DNA of 44,007 bases, from positions 1 through 44,007 of the forward strand of contig JAFECH010000356.1 in NCBI GenBank assembly GCA_018242255.1, written 5' to 3'. This document shows positions 33,693 to 41,989 of the stretch, piece after piece; position 1 is the first letter of the stretch; each line of letters starts with the position of its first letter. This DNA is from Pseudomonadota bacterium (GTDB lineage: Bacteria; Pseudomonadota; Alphaproteobacteria; Rhizobiales; Hyphomicrobiaceae). A program made the translations under genes and the position numbers. The notes beneath the pieces were generated by a model. It saw nothing but the letters and a program-made list of their open reading frames with translations, did not search any database and was not told the DNA's origin.

Positions 33693-35572
33693 CGCGGGCT
33701 CTCCTCGATTACGCGAACGGTACCAACGTAACCATCAACTTCGATGATATCGCCGGTTCGGATGGTAGATGTCGCGAAGCCCGTTCCAACGACGGCGGGA
33801 AGCCCGTATTCGCGGGAGATGATTGCCGTATGCGCCATCATCCCGCCGACATCGGAGATCGCTGCCGAGATCCGCGTAAAGACTGGCGCCCAGCTCGGGG
33901 CCGTCACCCGGCAAACTAGAATGTCGCCTTGGTCGATTTCATATAGTTGCGACGGCTCGGTAATGACGCGTGCCTTGCCCGTTACCTTGCCAGCTGAAGC
34001 TGCGACGCCTTTCAGCGTCTTCCCCGTGGCCGACGGGTCAACGCCCAGCCATTCTTGAACGGTTTCTTGAGTAATACCCCAGAGCATAACAGTCAGCGGT
34101 TCCGTAATGCTTTCCGGCGGCAAGCCCAGTGCTGGCGGTGGCGACCACTTGGCGAGCGTGTCGCGAATTTTTCGCCGTTCGGCGATGATCGGCTTCCAAT
34201 AGATCTCGCCGCGCGGCTGTGACCCTGTCGCCCAACCAATCAGGAGATCATAGAGTGCGTCGTAGATCTCGTGGCGGTGCAGATAGAAAATGTCTTCGCG
34301 ATCGTTGAAGAACTTGTGAGCGACGAAGACATCTCCGAGTTCGCGTACCTTGGCCCAAAAGATCGAATGGTGCCAATGCTCAACGTAGAAGTTATGATCC
34401 TCGACATAGGGAAAAACCTTGCGCGTCAGCTCGATGAGCCCGTCGAATGCAGCGCGATCGTCGTCTGTCGGCAGCAGGAGACGGTACTCCGCCGTGACCC
34501 GCGTCCGCTTCTCAAGGATCTGTTCGAGCGGTCGGCGAATTTCCTCGCCCCGCCGAAGTGCCTCGATGTAGCCCCGGATCGCCGTAAACGGCAGTCGCAG
34601 ATCATCCATCCAAACCGGATCGGAATGCGTGTATCCGACGCCCGTGGAGAACCAGAACCAAGGATCTTTCGCCTTTTCAAGCGCCTCGAGCCAAGCCGCT
34701 CCGCTCGGCGCTGCCTTTAATTTGTCAAGGACCGCATCGGGGTGGTCATCCGCCACGAGCAGATCGGCGATGTTTAGTTCGACTGCGAACTGCGCTAATC
34801 GGCGTAATTCGTCGTCAGGCCGGAAGAGCAGGATGTCGATACCCGACACCATGCTCGTAACGGTCTGATCTGTGATGCCAGGGAATGCGTGCTGGCAAAA
34901 TTCGCGGAAGGTTAAGTACGCGCCGTAGCCGAGATTGAGCATCTCGAAATGGTAAGACCCCATCTCGAGCATGTTCTCAATGAGCCGGCTATAGCTCGTC
35001 AGCAAATCGAACGACGAGTAAACGCCGCGATGCTTGAATACACTTGCATCAGGTTCGTATTGCGGCAGCGGTTTAAACGACAAGGCCTTCAGACGATCGA
35101 TGCAGTCGACCGCCTTCTTCTTCCACTCAGCGTAGATCGCGTCCCAATTCTCGAAATAATGTCCGGCCCGCTGAGCGAATATTTCCTGCCTTTCGGCCAC
35201 GACGGATGGGTCCGTAACCGCGTTCGGACTAATGTAGAGATAGCCGTTGATGACGCGGTGATCGATGCCCATCGCCGGCGGGATGGGCCATACCCGGCTG
35301 GTCATTAGGCTGGCCGCAACCCACCAGTTTTCGGTCATGATCGTATCGAAGGGATAGAGCGGCTCCGGATTATGCATCCCGTCGAAGAACCAGAACTTTC
35401 CCTCTTCGAGTTCCCGCCTTTCGGGGCTGATCAGAGCATAGTAGGGGAACATCTTCTCCCAGCCCTCGGCACCCGGCGGCGTCGCCACGTCAAATGGGCT
35501 CGCAAATCGGTTCTTCTTCTCGGCGCCGCCAGAATCGTCTTGAGCTGGCTCGACCTTGTTCACGATATTCAC
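33689..35572 (-). CDS. PEP-utilising-enzyme mobile-domain protein (phenylphosphate synthase large subunit-like)
   Basis: A 627-residue protein. The C-terminus has the swivelling phosphohistidine domain with H581 in GGMMAHTAIISREYGLPAVVG. The first 500 residues have no PEP-binding TIM barrel but an alpha-helical region with many Trp and aromatic residues, as in the 70-kDa PpsA subunit, which binds the phenolic acceptor. GTG at 35572 has GGAGG 6 bases upstream and leaves a 46-base gap after nicF; the longer frame from 35656 would overlap nicF and has no ribosome site. Its stop overlaps the ATP-binding partner. The pair was reported as needed for 3-hydroxypyridine dehydrogenase activity in Ensifer adhaerens HP1; phosphoryl transfer to the hydroxypyridine is my inference. 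Confidence 0.87.
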   Translation of the reverse strand: MNIVNKVEPAQDDSGGAEKKNRFASPFDVATPPGAEGWEKMFPYYALISPERRELEEGKFWFFDGMHNPEPLYPFDTIMTENWWVAASLMTSRVWPIPPAMGIDHRVINGYLYISPNAVTDPSVVAERQEIFAQRAGHYFENWDAIYAEWKKKAVDCIDRLKALSFKPLPQYEPDASVFKHRGVYSSFDLLTSYSRLIENMLEMGSYHFEMLNLGYGAYLTFREFCQHAFPGITDQTVTSMVSGIDILLFRPDDELRRLAQFAVELNIADLLVADDHPDAVLDKLKAAPSGAAWLEALEKAKDPWFWFSTGVGYTHSDPVWMDDLRLPFTAIRGYIEALRRGEEIRRPLEQILEKRTRVTAEYRLLLPTDDDRAAFDGLIELTRKVFPYVEDHNFYVEHWHHSIFWAKVRELGDVFVAHKFFNDREDIFYLHRHEIYDALYDLLIGWATGSQPRGEIYWKPIIAERRKIRDTLAKWSPPPALGLPPESITEPLTVMLWGITQETVQEWLGVDPSATGKTLKGVAASAGKVTGKARVITEPSQLYEIDQGDILVCRVTAPSWAPVFTRISAAISDVGGMMAHTAIISREYGLPAVVGTGFATSTIRTGDIIEVDGYVGTVRVIEESPR

Positions 35573-35618
35573 CGTGGACCTCCACACATCTCGTTTGCTG
35601 CGCCCAAATTTCCAACTC

Positions 35619-36263
35619 TCATTTCTCTCGAGCCTCCAAGGATTCGAGATATTCAAGTGTCTCGCTCAAGGGGATGACGTCGGCATATTTCTGACGAATG
35701 TCGAAAAGATTGGCCTCGTGCGGAGCGGTCGCTCTATCCGCGACGCATTCTTCCGGGACGAGAACGTCATAGCCCGACTGGACCGCATCAACGACGGTTG
35801 CGCGAACGCAACCGCTCGTCGTCGCTCCCGTGACGATCAAGGTGTCTGCGCGCCACGACGCGAGCAGGGTTGGCACGTTGGTGCCGAAGAATGCGGACGC
35901 ACCTAATTTGACTACGATCGGCTCGCGATCATCGCGCTGAAGTCTGCCGTCGATTTCAACAAGACGCGACCCGGACTTCAGAGCCGTCAATCCAACCGAT
36001 TTTCGAAGCCAAGGCAGCGAGTCGATGTGGGCCGCCTCGTAGCTGATCGTCGTGAATGCGATGGGCACGCCCTTTCGACGAGCGCATGTGAGCAGCTTCG
36101 CCGTCGCATCTATAGCACCGTCTGCATCAGTGGCGGTCGGATATGTAGCGTCCGTAAATCCATACGAAAAATCGACGACTAATATCGCCGGTCGCTGACC
36201 GCGCGTGACGCTCCGACCAAATCCGGCATCCCGATAAACGTCCGCAACGGCAAGCCTATTCAT
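35619..36263 (-). CDS. nicF: Maleamate amidohydrolase (isochorismatase family)
   Basis: A 214-residue cysteine hydrolase. Catalytic triad D31 (LVVDFSYGF), K119 (VVKLGASAFFGT) and C152 (ATTSGCVRATVVDA), with the cis-peptide segment before the Cys. It hydrolyses maleamate, the NicD product, to maleate and ammonia. The ATG at 36263 is used; a TTG nine codons upstream lacks a ribosome site. It is the first gene of the catabolic operon, with a promoter and a GntR-type operator about 75-120 bases upstream. Confidence 0.9.
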   Translation of the reverse strand: MNRLAVADVYRDAGFGRSVTRGQRPAILVVDFSYGFTDATYPTATDADGAIDATAKLLTCARRKGVPIAFTTISYEAAHIDSLPWLRKSVGLTALKSGSRLVEIDGRLQRDDREPIVVKLGASAFFGTNVPTLLASWRADTLIVTGATTSGCVRATVVDAVQSGYDVLVPEECVADRATAPHEANLFDIRQKYADVIPLSETLEYLESLEAREK

Positions 36264-36336
36264 ATAGCTTCGTGCCCATTTTATTGCCAATCCGGTCCCG
36301 CGAAACGGTCTTGAACGGCGCCCTCATTCGGCATAC

Positions 36337-36354
36337 TGGTATACCGGTATACCA
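36337..36354. promoter_or_regulatory. GntR-type operator, perfect 18-base palindrome
   Basis: TGGTATACCGGTATACCA is identical to its reverse complement and fits the TGGT...ACCA style of FadR-group GntR operators. On the minus strand it sits directly downstream of a -10 element, where a bound repressor would block the catabolic operon. A near copy lies upstream of the gntR gene at 38180-38196. Confidence 0.75.
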
Positions 36355-36383
36355 AAATAAAAAAGGCGACAAGCGTTTTGCAA
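36355..36383 (-). promoter_or_regulatory. Putative sigma-70 promoter of the catabolic operon
   Basis: Reading leftward, TTGCAA (36383-36378) and TTATTT (36360-36355) are separated by 17 bases. The palindromic operator begins at the next base, so the start of transcription would fall inside it. The -35 is a moderate match and the -10 is weak. Confidence 0.5.
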
Positions 36384-36503
36384 GTGCTCTCAGAAAATGA
36401 TCGCGAAAAGCGACAATCGAACTTGGGCCTCGGGAGAAATCGGCTCGATTGATTTCAATCGAATCCGCAGCAGGAGTTTCCACGATGAAGGGGTACGCAC
36501 GCC

Positions 36504-37880
36504 ATGTTTGTTGAACAATTGAAGCTTGAAAATCTGACTTTCGCGTTCGTCTACGCGGTTGGAGCCGTTAGTGTGCTCTTTGTCGTCATGGGGCTTGGCC
36601 TCATCGATATGGGCTTGGTGCGCGCGCGCAACGTGCTCGATACGTGGGTGCAAAAGTTCACGGCGGCCATTATCGCAGGATTTGGCACGCTTTTTATCGG
36701 TTATGCGATTTGGCAATATCAGTTCTATATCGCATTCGCCGTTCCCGATCCCCTTATTCAGGCATTCAAGGACTGGTGGATCGGCGGTGGCGCAGCCAGC
36801 TCTCTCTCCGTCAAGCTAGATCCCAAAGTCGTGCCGGAGGCGGACATCCAGCAAATCTTCTTGGTATTCTTTGTCACGTTTTCGATGGCGACCGCGGCTC
36901 TCATCCACAGCAGCGTCATTGAACGAATTAAGGGCGTGCCGTTCTGCGTGATGGCGTTCCTGATCGGATTGGTCTTCTCACCCGTCGTCGGCTATCTCTG
37001 CTGGGGACCGCTGTCGCCGCTGACGAATTCGGGCACACACGACTTCGAAGGGGTCTTCCCGCTCTACATCTTCTCCGGAACATGGGCGCTCGTTCTCTCC
37101 TGGCGTTTAGGACCGCGCCTTGGCGCTCTCAAATCGCATCCCGACGGCGTAAAACCGACGCCGAGCAATCAGGCTCTCGTAGCTCTCGGCGTTCTTTTCA
37201 TTTTCATCGCCATTCCGTTCGTTTCGATCGGTTCAACGTGGGTTCTGCCAGACAAAGGGGTCTACGGGATCTCGATGACGCAGACCGGCATTGGACTGAT
37301 CCTCATCAACATCTTTAGTGCCATGCTGACGGGCGGCGTCATCGGTGCTCTCATCGGCTGGACCCGTAAGGACGTCTCGTGGGTGTTTCTCGGACCGATC
37401 GCCGGTGCTGTCATCAGCGGCACGCTGTTCGACATCGGAACGCCGCTCCAATGCATGGTATTTGGTGGGTTGGGTCCGATCGTCGCCTTCGCTACGAGCC
37501 GACTTGTGCATGGGCTCGGCATCGAGGAGCCTAAGGTCGTGCCGCTTGCGCTTGGCCCGGGCATCGTGGGTGCCATTCTGGTCGGATTTGTTCATTGGGG
37601 AACGCCGACCGGCGGTTTCCCTGGATTGGAAGGCGCATTGGCTGCCGGACACGCGACGATCACACCGTATTGGCAGCTTATGGGTGTGATTGCGACTATG
37701 GTCGTCGCAGGCGTCCCGGCGCTTCTCCTTTGCTTCTTCTTCGAGATGACGACTGGCTTGCGCGTCTCGACCGAAGCTGAACTCAAAGGGCTGGATGATA
37801 CAAACTGGGGTGCCAGCAATTTCGGGGATGACCTTCGTGGCACCAGCCTCGCGACGGCGAGTCATATCCCGGCTGAGTGA
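36504..37880 (+). CDS. Amt/Rh-fold membrane transporter lacking the twin-His motif, probable hydroxypyridine uptake protein
   Basis: A 458-residue protein with about 11 membrane helices. It aligns along its length with AmtB: D180 and W167 match AmtB D160 and W148, and the tail GLRVSTEAELKGLDDTNWG matches GLRVPEEQEREGLD. However the pore His pair is gone: Y188 (FPLYIFSG) replaces H168, and A349 (VPLALGPGIVGAI) replaces H318. Ammonium conduction by the standard mechanism is therefore doubtful. It is divergent from the catabolic operon and shares its operator region, so import of 3-hydroxypyridine or a similar neutral heteroaromatic is a good hypothesis. AAGGGG precedes the ATG by about 10 bases. 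Confidence 0.82.
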   Translation: MFVEQLKLENLTFAFVYAVGAVSVLFVVMGLGLIDMGLVRARNVLDTWVQKFTAAIIAGFGTLFIGYAIWQYQFYIAFAVPDPLIQAFKDWWIGGGAASSLSVKLDPKVVPEADIQQIFLVFFVTFSMATAALIHSSVIERIKGVPFCVMAFLIGLVFSPVVGYLCWGPLSPLTNSGTHDFEGVFPLYIFSGTWALVLSWRLGPRLGALKSHPDGVKPTPSNQALVALGVLFIFIAIPFVSIGSTWVLPDKGVYGISMTQTGIGLILINIFSAMLTGGVIGALIGWTRKDVSWVFLGPIAGAVISGTLFDIGTPLQCMVFGGLGPIVAFATSRLVHGLGIEEPKVVPLALGPGIVGAILVGFVHWGTPTGGFPGLEGALAAGHATITPYWQLMGVIATMVVAGVPALLLCFFFEMTTGLRVSTEAELKGLDDTNWGASNFGDDLRGTSLATASHIPAE

Positions 37881-37887
37881 CGATACT

Positions 37888-37912
37888 GTCGCCGCCCACG
37901 TCGGGCGGCGAC
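37888..37912 (+). terminator. Hairpin after the Amt-like gene, probable terminator
   Basis: A perfect 10-pair stem GTCGCCGCCC/GGGCGGCGAC with a 5-base loop starts 7 bases after the stop codon. Only a weak pyrimidine run follows, so termination may be partial. Confidence 0.65.
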
Positions 37913-38179
37913 CTCCTATACGAAAGCCTCCTACAGCCGCCGCCAGGCCCACCCCTTCCGGCTTCCGGATAACGGCTCTCAGCTAACGGTTTTGCTGTGG
38001 GACGTCTTCAGCCCCGATTAGGCGGCGCGCCATTGTGGCGTCTTCGGCATAACTTGTCATCGATCGACCAAAAAAACGCGAAAACTGCGGCTTACCTGCG
38101 TATGCCTTAGGTTTCACTTGATGGCGTCCAACGGCGGATGAGCCCGAATAGCTTAAAAATACAATAGTATCCGAAAATA

Positions 38180-38196
38180 GTATACCACCATACCAA
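38180..38196. promoter_or_regulatory. Second GntR-type operator, upstream of the regulator gene
   Basis: GTATACCACCATACCAA matches GTATACCGGTATACCAA at 36339-36355 in 14 or more of 17 positions; only the central three bases differ. It lies about 150 bases before the gntR start in an AT-rich stretch, which suggests autoregulation. Confidence 0.65.
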
Positions 38197-38344
38197 TATT
38201 CCGGCTGTAAACTCGATTTCGAAGTCAAACACCTTTAAGCAGCGCCAAGAGGGTGGCGAGAAATGGCGCAAACCGGCTCCCTCAGTGATGTCTTCAGGAC
38301 AGCAAGCCGCCATCACAAGAGCAAATTCAGTGGAGACGCCTTAA

Positions 38345-39073
38345 ATGACCGACCTGTTGGGTGATTTAATCGACGGGCCGATCGCAGTTCGGACGAGCGA
38401 GGGCATTGCGCATGTGATTCGCAGGGCCATTCTGGCAGGCCGATTGGTCCCAGGTACAGAATTGCCCGAACGCAAGCTGGCGGAAGAACTGTCGGTAAGC
38501 CGTACTCCTGTCCGGGAGGCTTTATTTGTGCTTCAAGGCGAGGGGCTGATCGACCTCGTCCCGGGGCGTTGCGCGCGCGTTCGCGAAGTATCTACGAGTG
38601 AAATCGAAGAGATTTTTGTTCTCAGGCGGTTGCTCGAAACGCACGCGGTGAAGCGCGCGGCTAAGTTGAGAAATTCGCCGAAGATCAGTAAAATCGAAGA
38701 TGCCTTGGCCCAACAGAAGCGCCTGGGGCAAGCAGGCACCATCTTGGAGCAGGCGCAGGCGGATCTCGCATTTCACGAAGCCATCGCCGATGCGGCAGGC
38801 AGCCAGCTTCTGGTGACGCTGGTCCGTCGTGTGTTTGCGATTACCGTAACGTATCGCTTCGCTTACAAATATTCCGCGCCGCGCACGTCACGCGTTTTTA
38901 AGCAGCACAGTGCGATACTTGAGGCGATCACATCTGGCGAAGGCGCTGAAGCGGAATCGCTTATGTCGCAACACATCAAGGAATCGAGCGAACTCGTCTT
39001 GAAGAATGTGAGAGGGAATCAGGAATTCAAAGATAAGATGCGCGAAGATGTCGAGGTGGACGTCGACGCCTGA
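38345..39073 (+). CDS. GntR-family (FadR/FCD) transcriptional regulator
   Basis: A 242-residue regulator. The winged HTH is at about 15-80 (GRLVPGTELPERKLAEELSV, then SRTPVREAL). The C-terminal FCD domain carries the usual metal and ligand residues: D and H in QADLAFHEAIADAAG, H in FKQHSAILEAI and H in SLMSQHIKES. GGAG lies about 9 bases before the ATG. FCD regulators release DNA when a pathway acid or intermediate binds, so this is probably the repressor of the hydroxypyridine operon, acting at the two listed operators. It is the right-most gene of the cluster. Confidence 0.92.
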   Translation: MTDLLGDLIDGPIAVRTSEGIAHVIRRAILAGRLVPGTELPERKLAEELSVSRTPVREALFVLQGEGLIDLVPGRCARVREVSTSEIEEIFVLRRLLETHAVKRAAKLRNSPKISKIEDALAQQKRLGQAGTILEQAQADLAFHEAIADAAGSQLLVTLVRRVFAITVTYRFAYKYSAPRTSRVFKQHSAILEAITSGEGAEAESLMSQHIKESSELVLKNVRGNQEFKDKMREDVEVDVDA

Positions 39074-39892
39074 GATGTCTTTCCGAGCTCCTGGATTGTC
39101 CTCCTCGCTCACGGCCCCCATCCATCGTTCGCCTAGGATACCGTAACTTCACTCCCTCGCGGCACCGTCACAGCTAGGTCGCCTTACCGGCTTGTTTGAA
39201 GACGGTCTCATGAGCGCCGACGAAATTGTTGTCAGTCAAGCGACATAGTTCACGCTACAGGGAAGTGAGTGCTATTGCTTGGTGAGCGGACATCGCCGAT
39301 GGCGACCGTTCATCCGTTTGATTCGCGATATCGATGTCGGCTTGTGGGATGTTCACCGAAGTGCGGTGCAGTATGCGCTCGCACCTCTTTGTCCGCTTTC
39401 TCTGCACTGCTGACTCCACCGCTCGGGTATGACGGCGAACCCAGATGTCTGTAACGCGTCACGAGCAGACCTCGCTCTAATATCAGCGGAGGCCGCTTCG
39501 TCCACAAAAGTGGACGTCGCCCAACGCATGCCGAGCTGTGAGTCTGCATCGGACACAGATGTCTGCAATTGGGATAAAGCGGTCGTCAGGCTGTCCCCTG
39601 CCCTTTCAGCTTTGCACCGCCTAGCGGATCAGCCAGATCGCCCTCGAGCACACCCGGAGCAATTCGGAGGACCATCTTTGAAAAAAGAACCGCAGAGAAA
39701 ATTTTGACGTTCGAGTTCTGGCTAAAAGGAGGGCGGAAAATCACGAGCGAGAGCTACTAATCAAAAAATTCGGTCACTACCTCGAAGGCGATTCCGAGCG
39801 CCGAACCCTCCATTGGTTCAAATCACCCTACTTCATGCAGATTCTTTGTTGTTTCTATCTAATAACTTGATCTAAAACGTTTTTTTTAATTT
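39074..39892. other. Gene-poor stretch between regulator and tRNA
   Basis: About 820 bases without a supported gene. Short open frames have no ribosome site and unnatural composition. The phrase CAGATGTCTG occurs twice (about 39443 and 39556). This is where an integrase would be expected in a tRNA-inserted island, but I see no tyrosine-recombinase motif. Confidence 0.5.
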
Positions 39893-39893
39893 T

Positions 39894-39970
<77 letters not shown>

Positions 39971-40198
39971 TCACCAAAAAACGCAAGGTCTTCAAGACAT
40001 CTGCGCTTCGCCGGATAAACAATGCCGCTCGTTAGAGCGGCAGGAGGGGCCGTATAGCACAAAAAAAACCTCTGGGAACCCCCAACTTCGAAATTCTTCG
40101 ACGTTCTGTTGAGAAGCCCCGAATTTACAACCGGTTCGCTCCCTGCACGGCGGCATGGCGGCGGCACAGGGCGCCGTCTGCGCCTCTTCTTGATGGGC

Positions 40199-40576
40199 TT
40201 AGGGTATGTGCTCGAGACGGAGCGTGTTGATCGTCAAGCCCGATTGGTCGAGCGCCTGTGCGATCAGATACTTCGGCGAATCTCGGCGGTTCGGCTCATA
40301 GGCGACGGGCTGGACCGTTGCCGCCCGGCGGCGCGTCGAGCGATGCGCCGTCCGGGTAGACTTCGCGGATCTCTCCGCCTTTGCCTGACGATGGCGCTGG
40401 CGATGCTCTATCGCGCGTCCGAGATTGCCTCCCAATCCCATGTAGCCAGTCGACCAATCGGCGGATAAGGCCAGCGAACCGGCGTCACTGAGGCTTTGAG
40501 CTACGCCCGCTTGAGCGCCCGAAAGCGAAATCGCTACGGATAGGACAAGAGTGGGGAAAAGCCGGGGTATTTTCAC
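40199..40576 (-). CDS. Small secreted basic protein, function unknown
   Basis: A 125-residue protein with a signal peptide (GTG start; MKIPRLFPTLVLSVAISLSG, cleaved near AQAGVAQ) and an Arg/His-rich middle (HRQRHRQAKAERS). The start lacks a clear ribosome site. The signal peptide and the frame extending through a compositionally consistent mature part make it a plausible gene, but no family is recognised. Confidence 0.5.
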   Translation of the reverse strand: MKIPRLFPTLVLSVAISLSGAQAGVAQSLSDAGSLALSADWSTGYMGLGGNLGRAIEHRQRHRQAKAERSAKSTRTAHRSTRRRAATVQPVAYEPNRRDSPKYLIAQALDQSGLTINTLRLEHIP

Positions 40577-40798
40577 GGGTTTAATCCGATGCGTAAAAGA
40601 AATCCGTTTGAGTTTGAGTCCGCAGTGTTTCGGTTAACAAAAGATTAATTTCAATTCATTTCATTACAATTGAGCGATAAAAAATTTTTTTTATATTCGG
40701 CTCCTTATTTTGGCTGCCTATTTTTCGCGAGACTGCAATCTGAGATTCCATCCGCTCCGCCGCACCCGCTATGGTTTTTTGGTTTGTCGCCAAATGAA

Positions 40799-41989
40799 CT
40801 AGCGCCGACGATTCGCCACAAAGAAAATCAACAACAATAGAATTCCTATTGCGACTCCGGTCAACGCCGTCGTCGACCACCCGCCCCAATGCAGCGTTAT
40901 TGTTCCCAGTACGGACCCGATTGCCCCGCCGATAAAATTGATCGTCATATAGATCGCATTGACGCGACCGCGCACTTCCTGGGGCGCGGAAAAAATAATA
41001 CGCTGACTGGTGATCTGATTGGTTTGAATAGCTGCATCAAAGAGAATTGTGATCACCACAAGGGCTGCGAGCCATTGCCAAGCCACCGCCAAATCTGCCG
41101 CATAACAGGAGGCGGCAAGAACAGACATGGCGCCGATCGTCATGATGCGCGTATGGCCGCGGTCGGCAAACCGCCCTGCGATTGGGGCGGCCAAGGCACC
41201 ACCAGCGCCCGCCAACGCAAAAAGCGCGATAGTCTGCTGGCTCATGCCGAATTGACCGGCGAGCATGATCGGGGCTGCAGTCCAGAACATGTTGAATGCG
41301 GTGAACATCAGCGCTTGATACAAGGCCCGCTCCCGCAGCATGGGCATGGCGCGAAACAATCCAACCATCGACCGCAGAATGTGGAAATAATGCTTGCCGC
41401 TTTCTGGTCGATGGCTCGGCATTATTCGAAACAGAGTCGAACCGATTGCAAGCATCAAAACCGCCGAAAACCAAAAGACGGCGCGCCAGCCGAAATGCGC
41501 CGAGATAAAAAGCGCGGCTGGACGCGCCAACATAATGCCCGTCAGGACTCCGGCCATTACGTTCCCCACGATACGGCCTCGCTTTGCTGCGGGAACGAGA
41601 TGGGCAATGAACGGCAAGAGCACTTGCGCGGCGCTCGAGCAGACGCCAACAACGAACGATGCCACGAAAAACGGAAATGCCGACTCCGATGTGGCCGCGC
41701 CGACGAGGCCCGCCGTCGTCAAAATCAGAAGCGTCAGCACCAACCGCTTGTTTTCAACGAGATCGGCCAATGAGACGAGTAGAAACAGGCCGACGCCATA
41801 TCCTATCTGAGTAACGCTCGATATTGAGCCGGCAAGATCAGGGGTAATGCCGATCTCTTTACCGATCTCGGCGATCAATGGTTGCGCATAATAGAGATTG
41901 GCGACGAGCGCTCCGGTCGCAACAGCAAATATTGTGATGAGCGTGGCCGATGGCTCAGCTGTCCGCTCTTCTTTAGTATTGGCTTTCAA
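40799..41989 (-). CDS. MFS transporter
   Basis: A 396-residue major facilitator with 12 predicted membrane helices. The first helix is followed by NLYYAQPLIAEIGKEIG, the family motif of the YnfM/NepI-like group of drug/sugar-efflux type transporters; loop 2-3 holds LVSLADLVENKRLV, and loop 8-9 GRFADRGHTRIM. No ATG is available near the N-terminus, so a TTG at 41989 is taken, without clear ribosome site; this start is uncertain. Substrate unknown. It stands alone. Confidence 0.88.
   Translation of the reverse strand: MKANTKEERTAEPSATLITIFAVATGALVANLYYAQPLIAEIGKEIGITPDLAGSISSVTQIGYGVGLFLLVSLADLVENKRLVLTLLILTTAGLVGAATSESAFPFFVASFVVGVCSSAAQVLLPFIAHLVPAAKRGRIVGNVMAGVLTGIMLARPAALFISAHFGWRAVFWFSAVLMLAIGSTLFRIMPSHRPESGKHYFHILRSMVGLFRAMPMLRERALYQALMFTAFNMFWTAAPIMLAGQFGMSQQTIALFALAGAGGALAAPIAGRFADRGHTRIMTIGAMSVLAASCYAADLAVAWQWLAALVVITILFDAAIQTNQITSQRIIFSAPQEVRGRVNAIYMTINFIGGAIGSVLGTITLHWGGWSTTALTGVAIGILLLLIFFVANRRR

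Noticed and set aside
24648-36263. Classical nicotinate (nic) degradation cluster
   Set aside because: NicC monooxygenase and the cytochrome-fused NicB subunit are absent; separate FAD and SRPBCC subunits and the PEP-synthase-like pair point to hydroxypyridine instead.
36504-37880. Ordinary ammonium transporter
   Set aside because: Both pore histidines are replaced (Tyr188, Ala349) and no GlnK gene is next to it, although the fold is the same.
39429-39707. 92-codon frame near the tRNA, considered as possible integrase remnant
   Set aside because: No Arg...His-x-x-Arg...Tyr recombinase pattern in this or neighbouring frames; composition looks random.
40889-41773. 294-codon plus-strand open frame
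   Set aside because: Antisense to the MFS transporter; its product is Arg/His/Cys-rich with no hydrophobic core or known motif.
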